Positions 10,438 to 20,720 of a stretch of DNA of 64,000 nt are shown piece by piece; the stretch's first letter is position 1, and each line of letters opens with the position of its first letter. The position numbers were made by a program, and so were the translations under genes. Below the pieces are notes generated by a model. The model was not told the origin of the DNA. It saw nothing but the letters and a program-made list of their open reading frames with translations, and searched no databases. This DNA comes from Marchantia polymorpha subsp. ruderalis (taxonomy: Eukaryota > Streptophyta > Marchantiopsida > Marchantiales > Marchantiaceae), in contig AP031358.1 of NCBI GenBank assembly GCA_037833965.1, positions 16,438,001-16,502,000 of the forward strand, given 5' to 3'.

Positions 10438-12970
10438 ATGGCGCTGCGACTGCCTTCGGGAGCAGCAGCAGTGGGTTCTGTCACTGTGTCGTCGCAAGAT
10501 GCCGGCGGATTCTCAAGGATTTGTCCTCAGTTGCGAGCTGGGTCTTGTACCTTTAGAGGAGTCGGGAATTGGAATTGTGTGCGAGCTGTTGTCGATAACA
10601 CTCCGAATGTCAAACAACGAGCCAAGCTTGCCGCGTCCAGAGTTGAGAAGGTTGTTATCAAAGAATCAGAAAAGCCTCTAGGTGGGTGTGTTTGAAGTCC
10701 TGCGCACAAAATTGAGCAGTGTTGTAACAGCACCGTGAGACCTTTCGACGCATTTGGTCAAAATTTTCCAAGAATGTGAAATCAATAACCCGCGACATGG
10801 GTCTTCATCTTGAAAATGTCTACTTGCTCGGGCAATGTTGTCGATGCTCTGCAATGTTCATGTTATCACGACAAATTGAAGCGAACTGAACATTAATTGC
10901 AAAGAATCTGCGAGATACGGAGAGACTTCAGAGAGTCAGGCGGGAACATTGACTTTTCATATGGTCTTTGAGTAAAGGTAAATTCTTCAAATATCTGATG
11001 TAGGTTAATGTATATCTTGTTTGGTGCAGCGGAATACATGAGGTTGCCAGCAAGCCAGTACTCCGTATTGGATGCAGAGCGGATTGAGCGCGTTGATGAG
11101 AATTCTTTTCGGTGTTATGCTCCTCGTCTGAAGTTTTTCAATTTCGAAGTCGGGCCTGTGCTCTTGGTGCGGGTGGAGGAGCAGCCGGACGGCTGCTGCA
11201 TCAGACTTCTGTCCTGCACTGTGAGTATCTTCCAATTCAACAAACTGGAAATTCGATTCTTCGATCAGCCCACCCTGCGACCGACAGATAGCGAATGCTC
11301 GTCCTTCCTATGAAAGTGTCAAATTTTTTTGTGTATTTGAATGCATTTTAGTTCTTAGACTGGAAGCTAGAAAGTTCGTCTCAGATACTTTTGTTGCTAA
11401 TACCTGCATTTCATCTTGCATTTCATCTTTTATTGGTGATTTTTTAATGGAGAACACAAGTAGCAAGAGTTTGACATATCATATTGTATCGATTTTCTTC
11501 TGGTTCTACAGCTGGAAGGATCTCCAATTGTGGTGGCACAAAACCAGAAGTTTACAGGTGAATCTAAAGTCTTTGATTCTCACCTATTTTCCTCCTGTTT
11601 GAGCCTTAGCATTTCTAAGATGAGCACCTTGATCTTAAGATGAGTTACTTTGTGCCTCTTGTGCGCCTTAATTAGTAAATTTTGATTGACAAACGTATAG
11701 GTCTAAGAAATGATGAATCTGTCTTTTATTTTTCTTTCATTGATTATAGTCGTATTCATCTGCCACGAAGTAACATTAGGATTTGAAGAATAAGTGGTTC
11801 TAGGTTGCGAGAGCTGACTGTATGACGAGTCGGTCAATTACAATTATTATTTGCTTTCTGTTTTTGACTGTGACTAGTGTTTGCAGCTTCAATGGTGAAT
11901 AGAGTTTCTTATAGAGATAGCAAGGAATCATCAACAGACAAGGAACTGATTTCAGATACGACTATTCAGGTGTGTACATCATATCTCCAGAGTGTTCTTT
12001 GAAGGATCTGTCTAAATTTCAGACAAGTAACTCATATAAACTTTCTGGCTTCTACTTATCTTGAAGCTTTGAGTCTAAGCGATTGATGTAAAAGGGGGAA
12101 ACAATGTAAGCTGAATTTATGCTCTGATCAGCCCCATGGATTCAATATGTTTTGCTCAAGATCTCTGTGAAAGAAGCAATCAGATGGATTTGTGCTACGC
12201 TGCTTGGACAGCTAGATGCACAGAAAAATGCACGTCATTGCCTACTTTGTCAACTTTCTTCTAAGCTCTTCAGTTTTTATCTGCTGAAGGAAATGTTTCA
12301 TTGTTATTTCCATGATGTAATACTAAAAAAACTTGAAACCGATGTTTCGGTGCGAATGAAGATTATCAACTTCTATTACCAAATTCTATCTGGAGAGATA
12401 AAATCTGGTATGTCCTTGATTGTTGCGTTCCATATAGATTTCCTGAGTTATTGTTTTGAATTCTGGCACAATGCAGGTCACTTTGGAGATTCCTGATGCT
12501 GTTAGTATTATTCCGAAGTCAGCGATCGAAGGAACTGGAAGTAATGTACTAGCGCAGGTTTTGAAAGTTATGATTCCTCGATTTCTAGCACAGGTATGTT
12601 AAATCTCTGGCTCTCTGTTGTGTATTTTCCTTGGCTTTATATTATGCTCTTGTTGTAACTGCTTATAAAAGAAGCCCCTCGGTGGAAGGGTTACAAATCT
12701 GGAAGATCAGAAACATGATTTATCTATCTAAAACATTAATCATGGGACAAACGTGACAAGACTTGGAAGAACATCTGGAATTTCAAATGATTCGCTGTAA
12801 TAGTATAGTGATTATGGAAGCGAGATCTTCTGTGCTCCTTTTACGTGTGTCATTCGGATGCACTGATTCTTTTGTGTATCGTTGATCATTGTGTGCAGCT
12901 TGGAAAAGATTATAATGCCTGGGCAACCGGAGATGCCTCTCGCAAGCCCCTTGGAACTGGCGAGCTTTAA
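10438..12970 (+). CDS. DUF1997 family protein, probably plastid-targeted
   Basis: Six exons with GT-AG junctions and consistent phases: 10438-10681, 11030-11220, 11512-11557, 11887-11969, 12477-12593, 12899-12970; 250 residues. The start is the first in-frame ATG. Residues 1-75 are Ala/Ser/Arg/Val-rich with few acidic residues, like a chloroplast transit peptide. The core starts with EYMRLPASQYSVLDAERIER, continues with RLKFFNFEVGPVLLVRV and LEGSPIVVAQNQKF, and ends with VMIPRFLAQLGKDYNAWA and a C-terminal RKPLGTGEL. This is the pattern of the DUF1997 family (Pfam PF09366) of plants and cyanobacteria, whose biochemical role is unknown. Length is normal for the family. The gene stands alone, preceded by a GC-richer 10000-10437 stretch that may be promoter and 5'UTR. 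A 114-codon ORF in intron 4 is intronic. Confidence 0.9.
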
Positions 12971-15660
12971 AGCATACCTCTGAATTTTCTCTATACAGAT
13001 GTTACGACCTCCCACCCTTCTGTTGTATATTGTGAGGACATTTCTTAATGATCTGAAAGTAGGTGGTCTCACTTGTACAGTGTAACTAGCATTGGGGTTC
13101 CTAAATATCTTAGGATTTACCTTATTACCTAGGAAACCTACTGCAGTTTTGCAATTCATTTCCCGTTATTCTTGTTCATCAGATATAGCAGCTATATTTG
13201 TGAAACTTTCAGGTAAGATGATCATCAAATAAATAGCAGGTATGAGCTAGTTGGCCATTCAATGTCTCTACAGAACCTCAATGCAATTTAAAAGCTCTCT
13301 ACAGAGAAAGTACTTACTTTGGATTTCGTCCTTATGAGACGAGGAGAAACTTTAAGAAATCTCTCTGTTGTCTTACTGGCACGAGTCGTTTTCACAATCC
13401 AGGTCGATATTTTGTTGGATAGACTTATATGATGCTATTTCACCTTGACGATTGAAACCCCCATCATCTGAAATACAGCAGCTCGTACCTGAATACAGTT
13501 ATGCCTTTAAGAACTCTTAGGGTCGTGTTGAGAACGAGGACACTGTAAAATCTAGTTGAACTGTGCATCACAAGTACACGAAAAGAGTATTCTGTCAGAA
13601 ATACTACTGATCGTCACTCCCCACCATACTCCTGATAGTGGTTCACTTTAGCTTGACAGGTGCGATCCTTGTCAGCTTCCAACATATTTCATCTTTTATG
13701 CTGTCCAAACAGCGAATTTCAAACATACAAAGTGGATGTAACTGAACTCGAGGTCGGAAGCCACGAAAGTGTCTCTCTTTTGTGTTGATCCTGCTTTGAA
13801 ATGGCAGAGTCCAATCAAAAGTTTCCAAGTTCGTAATCCTGTACATATTTAGAGCTGACGTACTAAAGTCAGGATGACCGTTCGTTCACATGCCATAGTA
13901 ATTGACGAAAGTTCCTTGTGACTTGTGACTTGTGATTGTAGATTCTTGTAGTAGACTGCGTGGTACCGAGTTTAGTAATTAAATGACACCGTAACGGATA
14001 AAATTTACTTCTTATGACTTCGCAATCATGCGTTCACGTTTGATACGTCTTCATCTCAGACTTATGCCTCACTTGTCTTGTTTATGTACGTTTAAGACGT
14101 AAGAAGGATGTGTAATAACGTCAGAAGAGACATTGATGACCGTAGTCCGATAAAATTTACTCACCGTTTTTCGGTCGCACCCTCAATGTCATCTGACGCG
14201 AGGGCGTACTAATTCTTTTACCAAGTTGAGGTTTACTTTGAGGTGCGTCACTCCTGTACGTACACGGGGAAGAGTAACCGTTCAAGATCACTGTAAATAT
14301 CATCGGGAAAGGCGCAAAGACTTCGATATATTTTGAAGTGCAAGATGTGTGTGGGCAATATCTTTTCTCCAAAGAGCTATAAAAATGAACCTGCTTTAAA
14401 TACAAATTGTACCAGCAAAGACCACCTAAACTTGTCACTACGATGCCTGTTCATTTACTCTTGACCAAAAACTCAGTCATGAAGGTCATAGACAGAATAC
14501 TCACGCTTGCCAAATCAAAGAAAGATGATAGCGATGTGTCTTCACGCATGGAAAACGAGAACTTGAGTAAGACAATGCCATCTCTGGACTGCGGGGTGTA
14601 TGTACTTATGGATCAAATGCAGGACGCAGAAGGACGTACAATCAATCAGACTACCAGGAGAAAATAATGCTGAGAAGATTCATGAAGCAAACATTGAATA
14701 GACTACAAGCTTTGAACTCATATACAGATCTAACTCCATTCAACAGACCTATGCAGCATCTCATGTAGACAAGGTCTCTTTGCACCATTGAGCATAAGAT
14801 CCAACATATTGCGAAGAAAAAAAATAATTTCCGGTAAATCAAGAATTTCCATGTAATTTTCAGTAAACCAAGAAAATGTTGCATAGAATAGTTGTGAGTC
14901 ACCACATGATATCGAAAGTTTAGTGAGATATACCATCAAAACTGACATATTCATGTTTTCTACTTGGCCACTGGTTTCTCGTAAACATGACATACAGGTC
15001 GAGACACACCATAACTGTAAACACATACCTAGATATATTTCCTTCACAGTATTTTCCACTGCTAAAAGTTACATCGTGAAGGCATAAAAAGATAGCAAAG
15101 AACGATGATAGATTCAAAATCAAAGATATTGACGAAATTCCGACAGTAAAGTACTTGGTTCTAAGCAGTCATATGGACGTCCGATATTAACCTCAGCTTC
15201 AGAGCCGAAAAGAAAGTGCTTAGCCGTTCATGATAAGTGTGAAGCCTATGCTAAAGAGGTAATTGATTCAAGAAAAAGTCAGTACACCAATTTATGTTGG
15301 CACTACGTACTATGGAACAAGAGTACAGGAGTGTAACAAAGTGGGGCAAAGTCGTGAAACTGAACAAAATAAGCTGATAGGTTCATTGACTAGGAAAGAA
15401 TTGCACATTTGATCATTCATGACGTTCTGGACATTCTGCTTCCTTCATGAGATAAGGGAATTGTGACAAACACTCGTATTAACTAAAATTAACTCAGCTG
15501 GCAATGTTTCTACCAACGACTAAAGCGACCATCATATTTCGATAGGAGCAAATGCCATGAAAGAAGCAATCGGTAATAAATTACAGGCCACCAAATATTG
15601 TAAAACACAATGCTCTGGGTCTTGCGGCAGCAGCAAAACCTGCTCTCGTACGCTGAGTAG
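12971..15660. other. No supported gene
   Basis: Short ORFs occur on both strands. The most protein-like is plus 14443-14667 (MPVHLLLTKNSVMKVIDRI start, 74 residues, no recognised domain). None has supporting splice structure or family similarity that I can see. The first few hundred bases are probably the 3'UTR of the DUF1997 gene. Confidence 0.5.
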
Positions 15661-15664
15661 CACA

Positions 15665-15900
15665 GCAACCAAGCCCTAAACCGCAATGGTGCTGCACCTG
15701 AGACATTGTTGACGTCACCCTACTCCCCTTGATACCAATTTCTGGCATAAGTTGTGCAATCCAACCCAAATTTCTTTCTCCGAATCTCGTGCCGGTCGGA
15801 GCACGGCACGGTCGATTGCGCAGTCACGTCTCTCGATTTCGTGCAGTGACAATCATTTGCTTATTCCTGCAGGTGTTTCTTATGGACTTTTGCAAATACT
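15665..15900 (-). pseudogene. Diverged duplicate of the ARL5-like gene 3' end
   Basis: On the minus strand this copies the last part of the ARL5-like gene and its 3' flank with an offset of about 256 bp. The phrase GWIAQLMPEIGIKG matches [14 protein letters not shown] of the gene, and the 3' flank phrase aagccctaaa is also shared (about 15672 and 15932). Similarity fades upstream, before the GTP-binding motifs, so no G-domain is present. It is a non-functional tandem fragment in the same orientation as the parent. Confidence 0.7.
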
Positions 15901-15977
15901 GCTCTCACGAGCTCGAAAGTAATTTTTACCCAAGCCCTAAATCACAACAATGTTACGCGGATTCAACGGTGCCATCC

Positions 15978-16532
15978 TCACTCCTTGAGACCGTTCCCTG
16001 GCATATGTTGAGCAATCCACCCCAATCCTTCCCACAACCCTTCTCCCGTCAAGGCACAGCAAGACTGAATGTGCCAGTCGTGCTTTTTAATTTCGTGCAA
16101 CGACAGCCCTTCGCTTATTTCCGCAGGTGACATGGAATCTTTCAAATCCTGCTTGTTTGCAAACACTAGAATGACGGCTCCTTGAAGATCGTCGTGCCCC
16201 AAGAGTTGAGTTAATTCATTTCTAACGATTGTCAGCCTTTGTCGATCTGTACTATCCACCACCATAACCAGCGCATGGGTGCCCCGATAATAAGTAGCCC
16301 ACGATGCTCGCAAACGCTCTTGCCCACCTAGATCCCAAACTTCAAATCGGAGATTCTTATAATTTACTTGCTCTACATTACTGCCCACCGTGGGCTGGGT
16401 ACTCACCACGTCCCCCAAGTGCAACTTATACAGAGTGGTAGTTTTTCCAGCGTTGTCCAATCCCACCACCACTATCTTGTACTCTTTAGCAGGAAACATC
16501 GTATACCACAAACGCGACACGATCATCCCCAT
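15978..16532 (-). CDS. ARL5-type ADP-ribosylation-factor-like GTPase
   Basis: A single uninterrupted frame of 184 residues. The ATG at 16532 is chosen because it gives MGMIVS, with Gly2 in an N-myristoylation context; the frame is open further upstream to an ATG at 16637 that would bury this glycine. P-loop GLDNAGKT is at residues 24-31, switch I Thr at 48 in QPTVGSN, switch II WDLGGQE at 66-72, the guanine-specificity motif NKQD at 126-129, and the late loop CALTGEG around 159-165. Phrases such as SNVEQV, TYYRGTH and [18 protein letters not shown] place it with ARL5 (plant ARLB1 group), which acts at the trans-Golgi in vesicle traffic in other eukaryotes. Plant ARF genes usually have introns; this coding region has none, so a retroposed origin is possible. 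A broken copy of its tail follows downstream. Confidence 0.93.
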   Translation of the reverse strand: MGMIVSRLWYTMFPAKEYKIVVVGLDNAGKTTTLYKLHLGDVVSTQPTVGSNVEQVNYKNLRFEVWDLGGQERLRASWATYYRGTHALVMVVDSTDRQRLTIVRNELTQLLGHDDLQGAVILVFANKQDLKDSMSPAEISEGLSLHEIKKHDWHIQSCCALTGEGLWEGLGWIAQHMPGNGLKE

Positions 16533-16742
16533 GGTTGCTCTCTTTTTGTGCCAACAGATGCACCCTCCTGTCACCGTCCCCTCTACAGCTACTCCTCGCT
16601 CTCCTCCTCCTCCTGCTGCTCGCACGTCTCGTCCCAACTCAACGAGATGATAAGCACAGCTACTCTACTGCCTCACAGTCCAGCTGATTGAGGAGCGCCT
16701 GTCCAATCGGAGCACACCCTTCTTGAACTCTGTGGGCACCAC

Positions 16743-16749
16743 TATAAAA
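16743..16749 (+). promoter_or_regulatory. TATA-box-like TATAAAA
   Basis: TATAAAA on the plus strand, upstream of the simple-sequence leader-like DNA at 16.9-17.8 kb and divergent from the ARL5-like gene. It could drive a plus-strand transcript. No downstream coding exon was identified, so this is tentative. Confidence 0.25.
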
Positions 16750-16948
16750 CTTACCAGAGCCCTGAACTACGATTCTCATCGTTTTCCATAAGAGAGAAAC
16801 ATAATTGCTGCTTTGTATGGCAATCGCTCACCGACGAAATTCTCTCGAGTGATGCTGTTGCCGCTCTGCTCTGCTCGGCTCGGCCGCCTGTACTACTATC
16901 GATTGCTATCAGGTGCTACACACTGAGCGGATTGAAAAGCTGAGACCT

Positions 16949-16990
16949 ATTAATATGCATGATGATGATTACGATGACGACGACGACGAT
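16949..16990. repeat. GAT/GAC triplet repeat tract
   Basis: An imperfect run of gat, gac and tac triplets. It encodes Asp in one frame of a 197-codon ORF that I consider non-genic. Confidence 0.7.
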
Positions 16991-17119
16991 TTTGATCAGA
17001 TAAAGAACCTCGGCATATCTGAGCCAGTCCAAGCGAAGCGAGATGAAACGAGTCAAGTCGAACTCACCCGAAGGTCTCCGTGCCTCCGAACGAGAGTGGC
17101 AAACAATGGACCCAGCTCG

Positions 17120-17435
17120 CTCCTGCTCCTGCTCCTGCTCCTTCTATTCCCTTTGACCAGCCCCGACTCCCATAGATCGAACAGAAAAAGAAAGCCAAGC
17201 CAAGCCAAGCCAAGCCACTCCACTCCACCCCAACTCCACTCCACGCCAAGCCCTGCCCTGCCCTGCCCTGCCCGAGCCAAGCGGAGCCAAAGGAAGAGAA
17301 GAAAGAAGAAAGAAGCCTCGACGACGAAAGCCTTGGAACGCCGAAAGAAAGAGGGAGGCGAGGGAAGGGAAGGGAAGGGAAGGGGAAGGGAAGGAGAGGG
17401 GCAAGGGAAGGGAAGGGAAGAGGGAAGGGAAGCCC
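17120..17435. repeat. Cluster of simple repeats (TGCTCC, AAGCC, GGGAA)
   Basis: Successive low-complexity blocks: ctcctgctcctgctcctgct near 17119, gccaagccaagccaagcc near 17197, cctgccctgccctgccc near 17255 and a long aagggaaggg run at about 17360-17425. Such DNA makes overlapping repetitive ORFs on both strands that should not be annotated as genes. Confidence 0.85.
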
Positions 17436-17544
17436 AAGGAGGGAGCCTCCCAGCTTTCGTGCGAGCAGGAGGTCTGGTGTCGTGTCGTGACAGCAGATCG
17501 GCCTGAGGAGAGCAAGAGGAGGGCGTCTCAGCTGCTTCCCTCCT

Positions 17545-17578
17545 TCGTCGTCGTCGTCGTCGTCTTCTTCTTCTTCTT
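17545..17578. repeat. (TCG)n followed by (TTC)n
   Basis: Triplet run of TCG units merging into TTC units inside the leader-like pyrimidine-rich DNA. Confidence 0.85.
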
Positions 17579-17629
17579 ACTGCGGCATATGATTCGACGG
17601 GCAGACGACGGCCAGCTGATCGCTACACT

Positions 17630-17666
17630 CCTCTCTCTCTCTCTCTCTGCTGCTGCTGCTGCTGCT
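17630..17666. repeat. (CT)n then (GCT)n microsatellites
   Basis: A CT dinucleotide run followed directly by GCT triplets. It precedes an ATG at 17764 and a good donor consensus at 17791 (CCG then gtgagtaag), so the region may be the 5' leader of a plus-strand transcript whose later exons I could not find. Confidence 0.8.
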
Positions 17667-17799
17667 CTTCCTTGGCCCTCTTCTCTTCTGCCTGCTTGCC
17701 TGCAGTCGCCTCCACTTTCGCCTCCTGCCCACCCTCGCCACCCACTTCTCACTTCACTCGACCATGTTCTGTACCCGGAACCTCGCACCGGTGAGTAAG

Positions 17800-20720
17800 T
17801 GCGATGTCATCGGCCTCGAGCCGCGACCCGCGACCCGATGTATCACGTGTAAAGCCTGCAGCATCTCTCCTCTCCTCGTCCAATTGCAGTTTACGACACT
17901 GTGGAATTACACTCTCGCCCCAACGCCGTCCCCCCGTCCCCCCGTCCAGTCTACTACTGCGTGGTCGGTCGCCTGGCCTTCGGGTCCCTCTCTCTCTGCG
18001 CAGCTGGACTGCCGGCTATACCGACCCCCTGCGTCCTCCTCCTCCTCCTCCGTGCGGGCAACAGGTGCCCGGCGGAGGGGTAAAAGTGCGCATGCTGGAT
18101 CTCGAAGGGTGGATTTTACCCATCGCCCGGTGATGTGGAACGGATCGGATCGGCTCGGCTCGGTTCGGCGGACGGAGTCCAAATGGCAGCGATGGCGCAA
18201 GAGCTGCTGCTGCTGGGGTCGAAGTCAAAGTGTTGGCCGGCTTCGACGCAAGCGCAGCCTGACGACGCTTTTCGGGCAGATCTGAAACCTGGAGCGACGA
18301 AGAAGGTGCACTCTCGAAAGTCTTCGTCTCCTGCTCTCGTCCTCTCTTCGTCTCGCACGGAGCAATGCGTCGATGGCATGCACATCTGCAACGCAACGCA
18401 GCCCAAATGCTGAAAAGTCCTTTCCGTGAGGCACCATGTTTGGAGAGGCGCTCGAGACCCGACATGGCGATCCGGGAAAAAATCAACGTCGGGTCCGGCG
18501 TATTTAATATGCATTACAGTAGTAATCCTTCGCAGGGAGGAAGGCGAGGATATAGCTTCGGCGCAAGGAACGAATAATGCTGACTACTCCTCGACAGTTG
18601 TTTGTCATCTTCCGAGCCTCCGAAGGAGTTAGAGTGGATCACGCGCTTCTCTCTCGGTAAACGACGTCATGAAAGTCGACGAAGATGTCAAATCTTAGCC
18701 CATCGACGGAACCTAACCTGCTTGGATCAGAGTGGATCCCCACCGTGGGCAACAAGGTCAACAGGCATCTCGAATGATGCGTCTTCTGCTTTGAAGTCGA
18801 GAAGAAAGCCATGAATAGAAATTTGCCTCAGCAGGACGTGTATCTTAAGAGGTAGAAGTCTGTTCTATGTTCTGGTGGGTACGAGTTGCATTGCTTGTGA
18901 GGCTTGGTTCCATAACCTCACTGTGGAGCAAGGACACAGAATTTCATGATGCTTTTGTGTTCGGTTGCTCTTGCTCTTGCTCGAGTCATATCAATCTCTC
19001 CTTTCTATGAACCAAAATTTATCCGGACTTTCGATCAATTACTACTTGGAGTCTACCACGCTCACTTTGAAACTGAGGGTGTCTGAATATTTGATTTCTA
19101 GTTTTCACAGTCATGTGTGATGGCTAAAAGGCTACCGTGGTTAGAATTTATTGTGTGAAGTATGAGGATCGTGGAATCCCCCTTCAGGGGTTGATATCGT
19201 GGTTTTGTCCCAGCTGAAAATCTTTATGGCTTACGTGGTTAATGAACTTACGCAGTCTCCAGGCATCCCAAATTAGTTGCCATAGTTGCCACCTCATCCT
19301 GACGCTTCTATAGGAGGAGGAAGGTGCCAGTGCTTGGAGCAAGTAACGGGAACCCCGCATTGAGCAGCGCAATGGGGGATCATAGATCTTATAATAGCTC
19401 AGGCCATGGGAGAAGTGGAAGAAGAAGGTGAGATGGTCCTCCTGTACTGCACGTGGTCATCTTAAGTGCTGAGAGACATCACAAGATGCTGCCAGGAGTC
19501 AGGACGAGTTTTGCCGACAAATGGGTCCAATTCTTTTCACTGTGAAAGGTTTAAGACATTTAGTTCCCTCCTTGTTCCTTTCCCAACCAATTCCGAAGAA
19601 TCCGCTAACCTCTTTATTGCAATGGCTAGAACCCAGACAACCAAGCTAAGCGTACGTTGCACATTCGATTGACGAAACTTGTGAATTGAGCCTTATGTCC
19701 ATGTGATCGTGTCAGAGTTCACGGCAACAGACGGGTGAAATTATGTAAGCTTACCTCGGACATAAATACTGAATCTTATAGAGAAAGTCTGGTCTGATAT
19801 CTCCTGTGCAGAATCAATTTTATCCTAGTACAGATTGCAAAAATTTCCCGTTAGTAAATCAAAGTTTGGTTGGATTGATTCCCTTTCAATGATTCCTTAC
19901 TGCCTGACTTGGCGTGGTCTCTCTACGAATTTCCAGCGGCATAATATGAAGACTTGCATGTACAAGGACACCTCCCAGTAGGACGGAACGCAGTAACAAA
20001 TTTCTTATATCTTGAATCATGGTATAAACCTAGAAATGCGTACAAAATTTTGGAGATATTTGATGAATCCAGTGTGAAAGCACTGAACTAACTAGTGGTC
20101 TACTTCTACTTCGCTCCTGCCTCTCATGCCCACTATCCAGAATGCTTACTGAAAGGTTTCCGTGAATTGACAGCCCACCGAGAGGTTTCAGGATTAGAAT
20201 TTGCTTTCAGTGCTCTTGCCTTCGTCGCGCTGCCAGCACTCACCTTTCATCATTCGTCTTGAGAAACATAAAGAAAATCTCTTCTAAAGCTTATCTGCAA
20301 AAGGGGTATCATCCGCCTATTTCGTTCTCCTTTAAATGTTACTAAATGATCAAAATTGGTTAGACCTCAGGTCGTAGCAACGCTGTGCGGAATACTCTTG
20401 TAGTTTGTTTTCCACTCCCTCTGGTGATCATCCGCGATCTCTCGGCCGATGGTCAGGTTTGGCTTTCGTAGCTTCCTGTCGAGACCTTCCCACTCTCTCA
20501 ACCAACCTGGATATGATAAATTATAATCTCGTACCTCAGAGGAGCTGGTTTCATGCTTCATTCTCCTTTGGAACCTCATACTTTCGATACTGATCTCTCA
20601 TTTCTGAAACTGGAGTTCCTACCTGCAGTTCAGTGGCTACTTCTTCAGGATCGGCTGGTTGTTGTACTGTCCTTCCATCTAGCCATCGCATTCATCGATA
20701 TTACTGCTTACATCCAAATT
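17800..20720. other. No supported gene
   Basis: GC-rich, leader-like sequence to about 18600, then ordinary sequence. Several ORFs of 60-170 codons overlap on both strands and look like shadows. The right end is the 3' flank of the minus-strand gene at 20721-23720. Confidence 0.5.

Noticed and set aside
12152..12496. A 114-codon ORF within the DUF1997 gene
   Set aside because: It lies in intron 4 and runs into the exon 5 acceptor; the family protein is complete without it.
16913..17506. A 197-codon plus-strand ORF with Asp, Ser/Pro and Lys/Arg/Gly-rich tracts
   Set aside because: It is made of simple repeats and the opposite strand has equally long repetitive frames.
17764..18285. A 173-codon plus-strand ORF starting MFCTRNLAP
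   Set aside because: It crosses a good donor at 17791, has GC-rich repetitive sequence and no domain; overlapping frames are also open.
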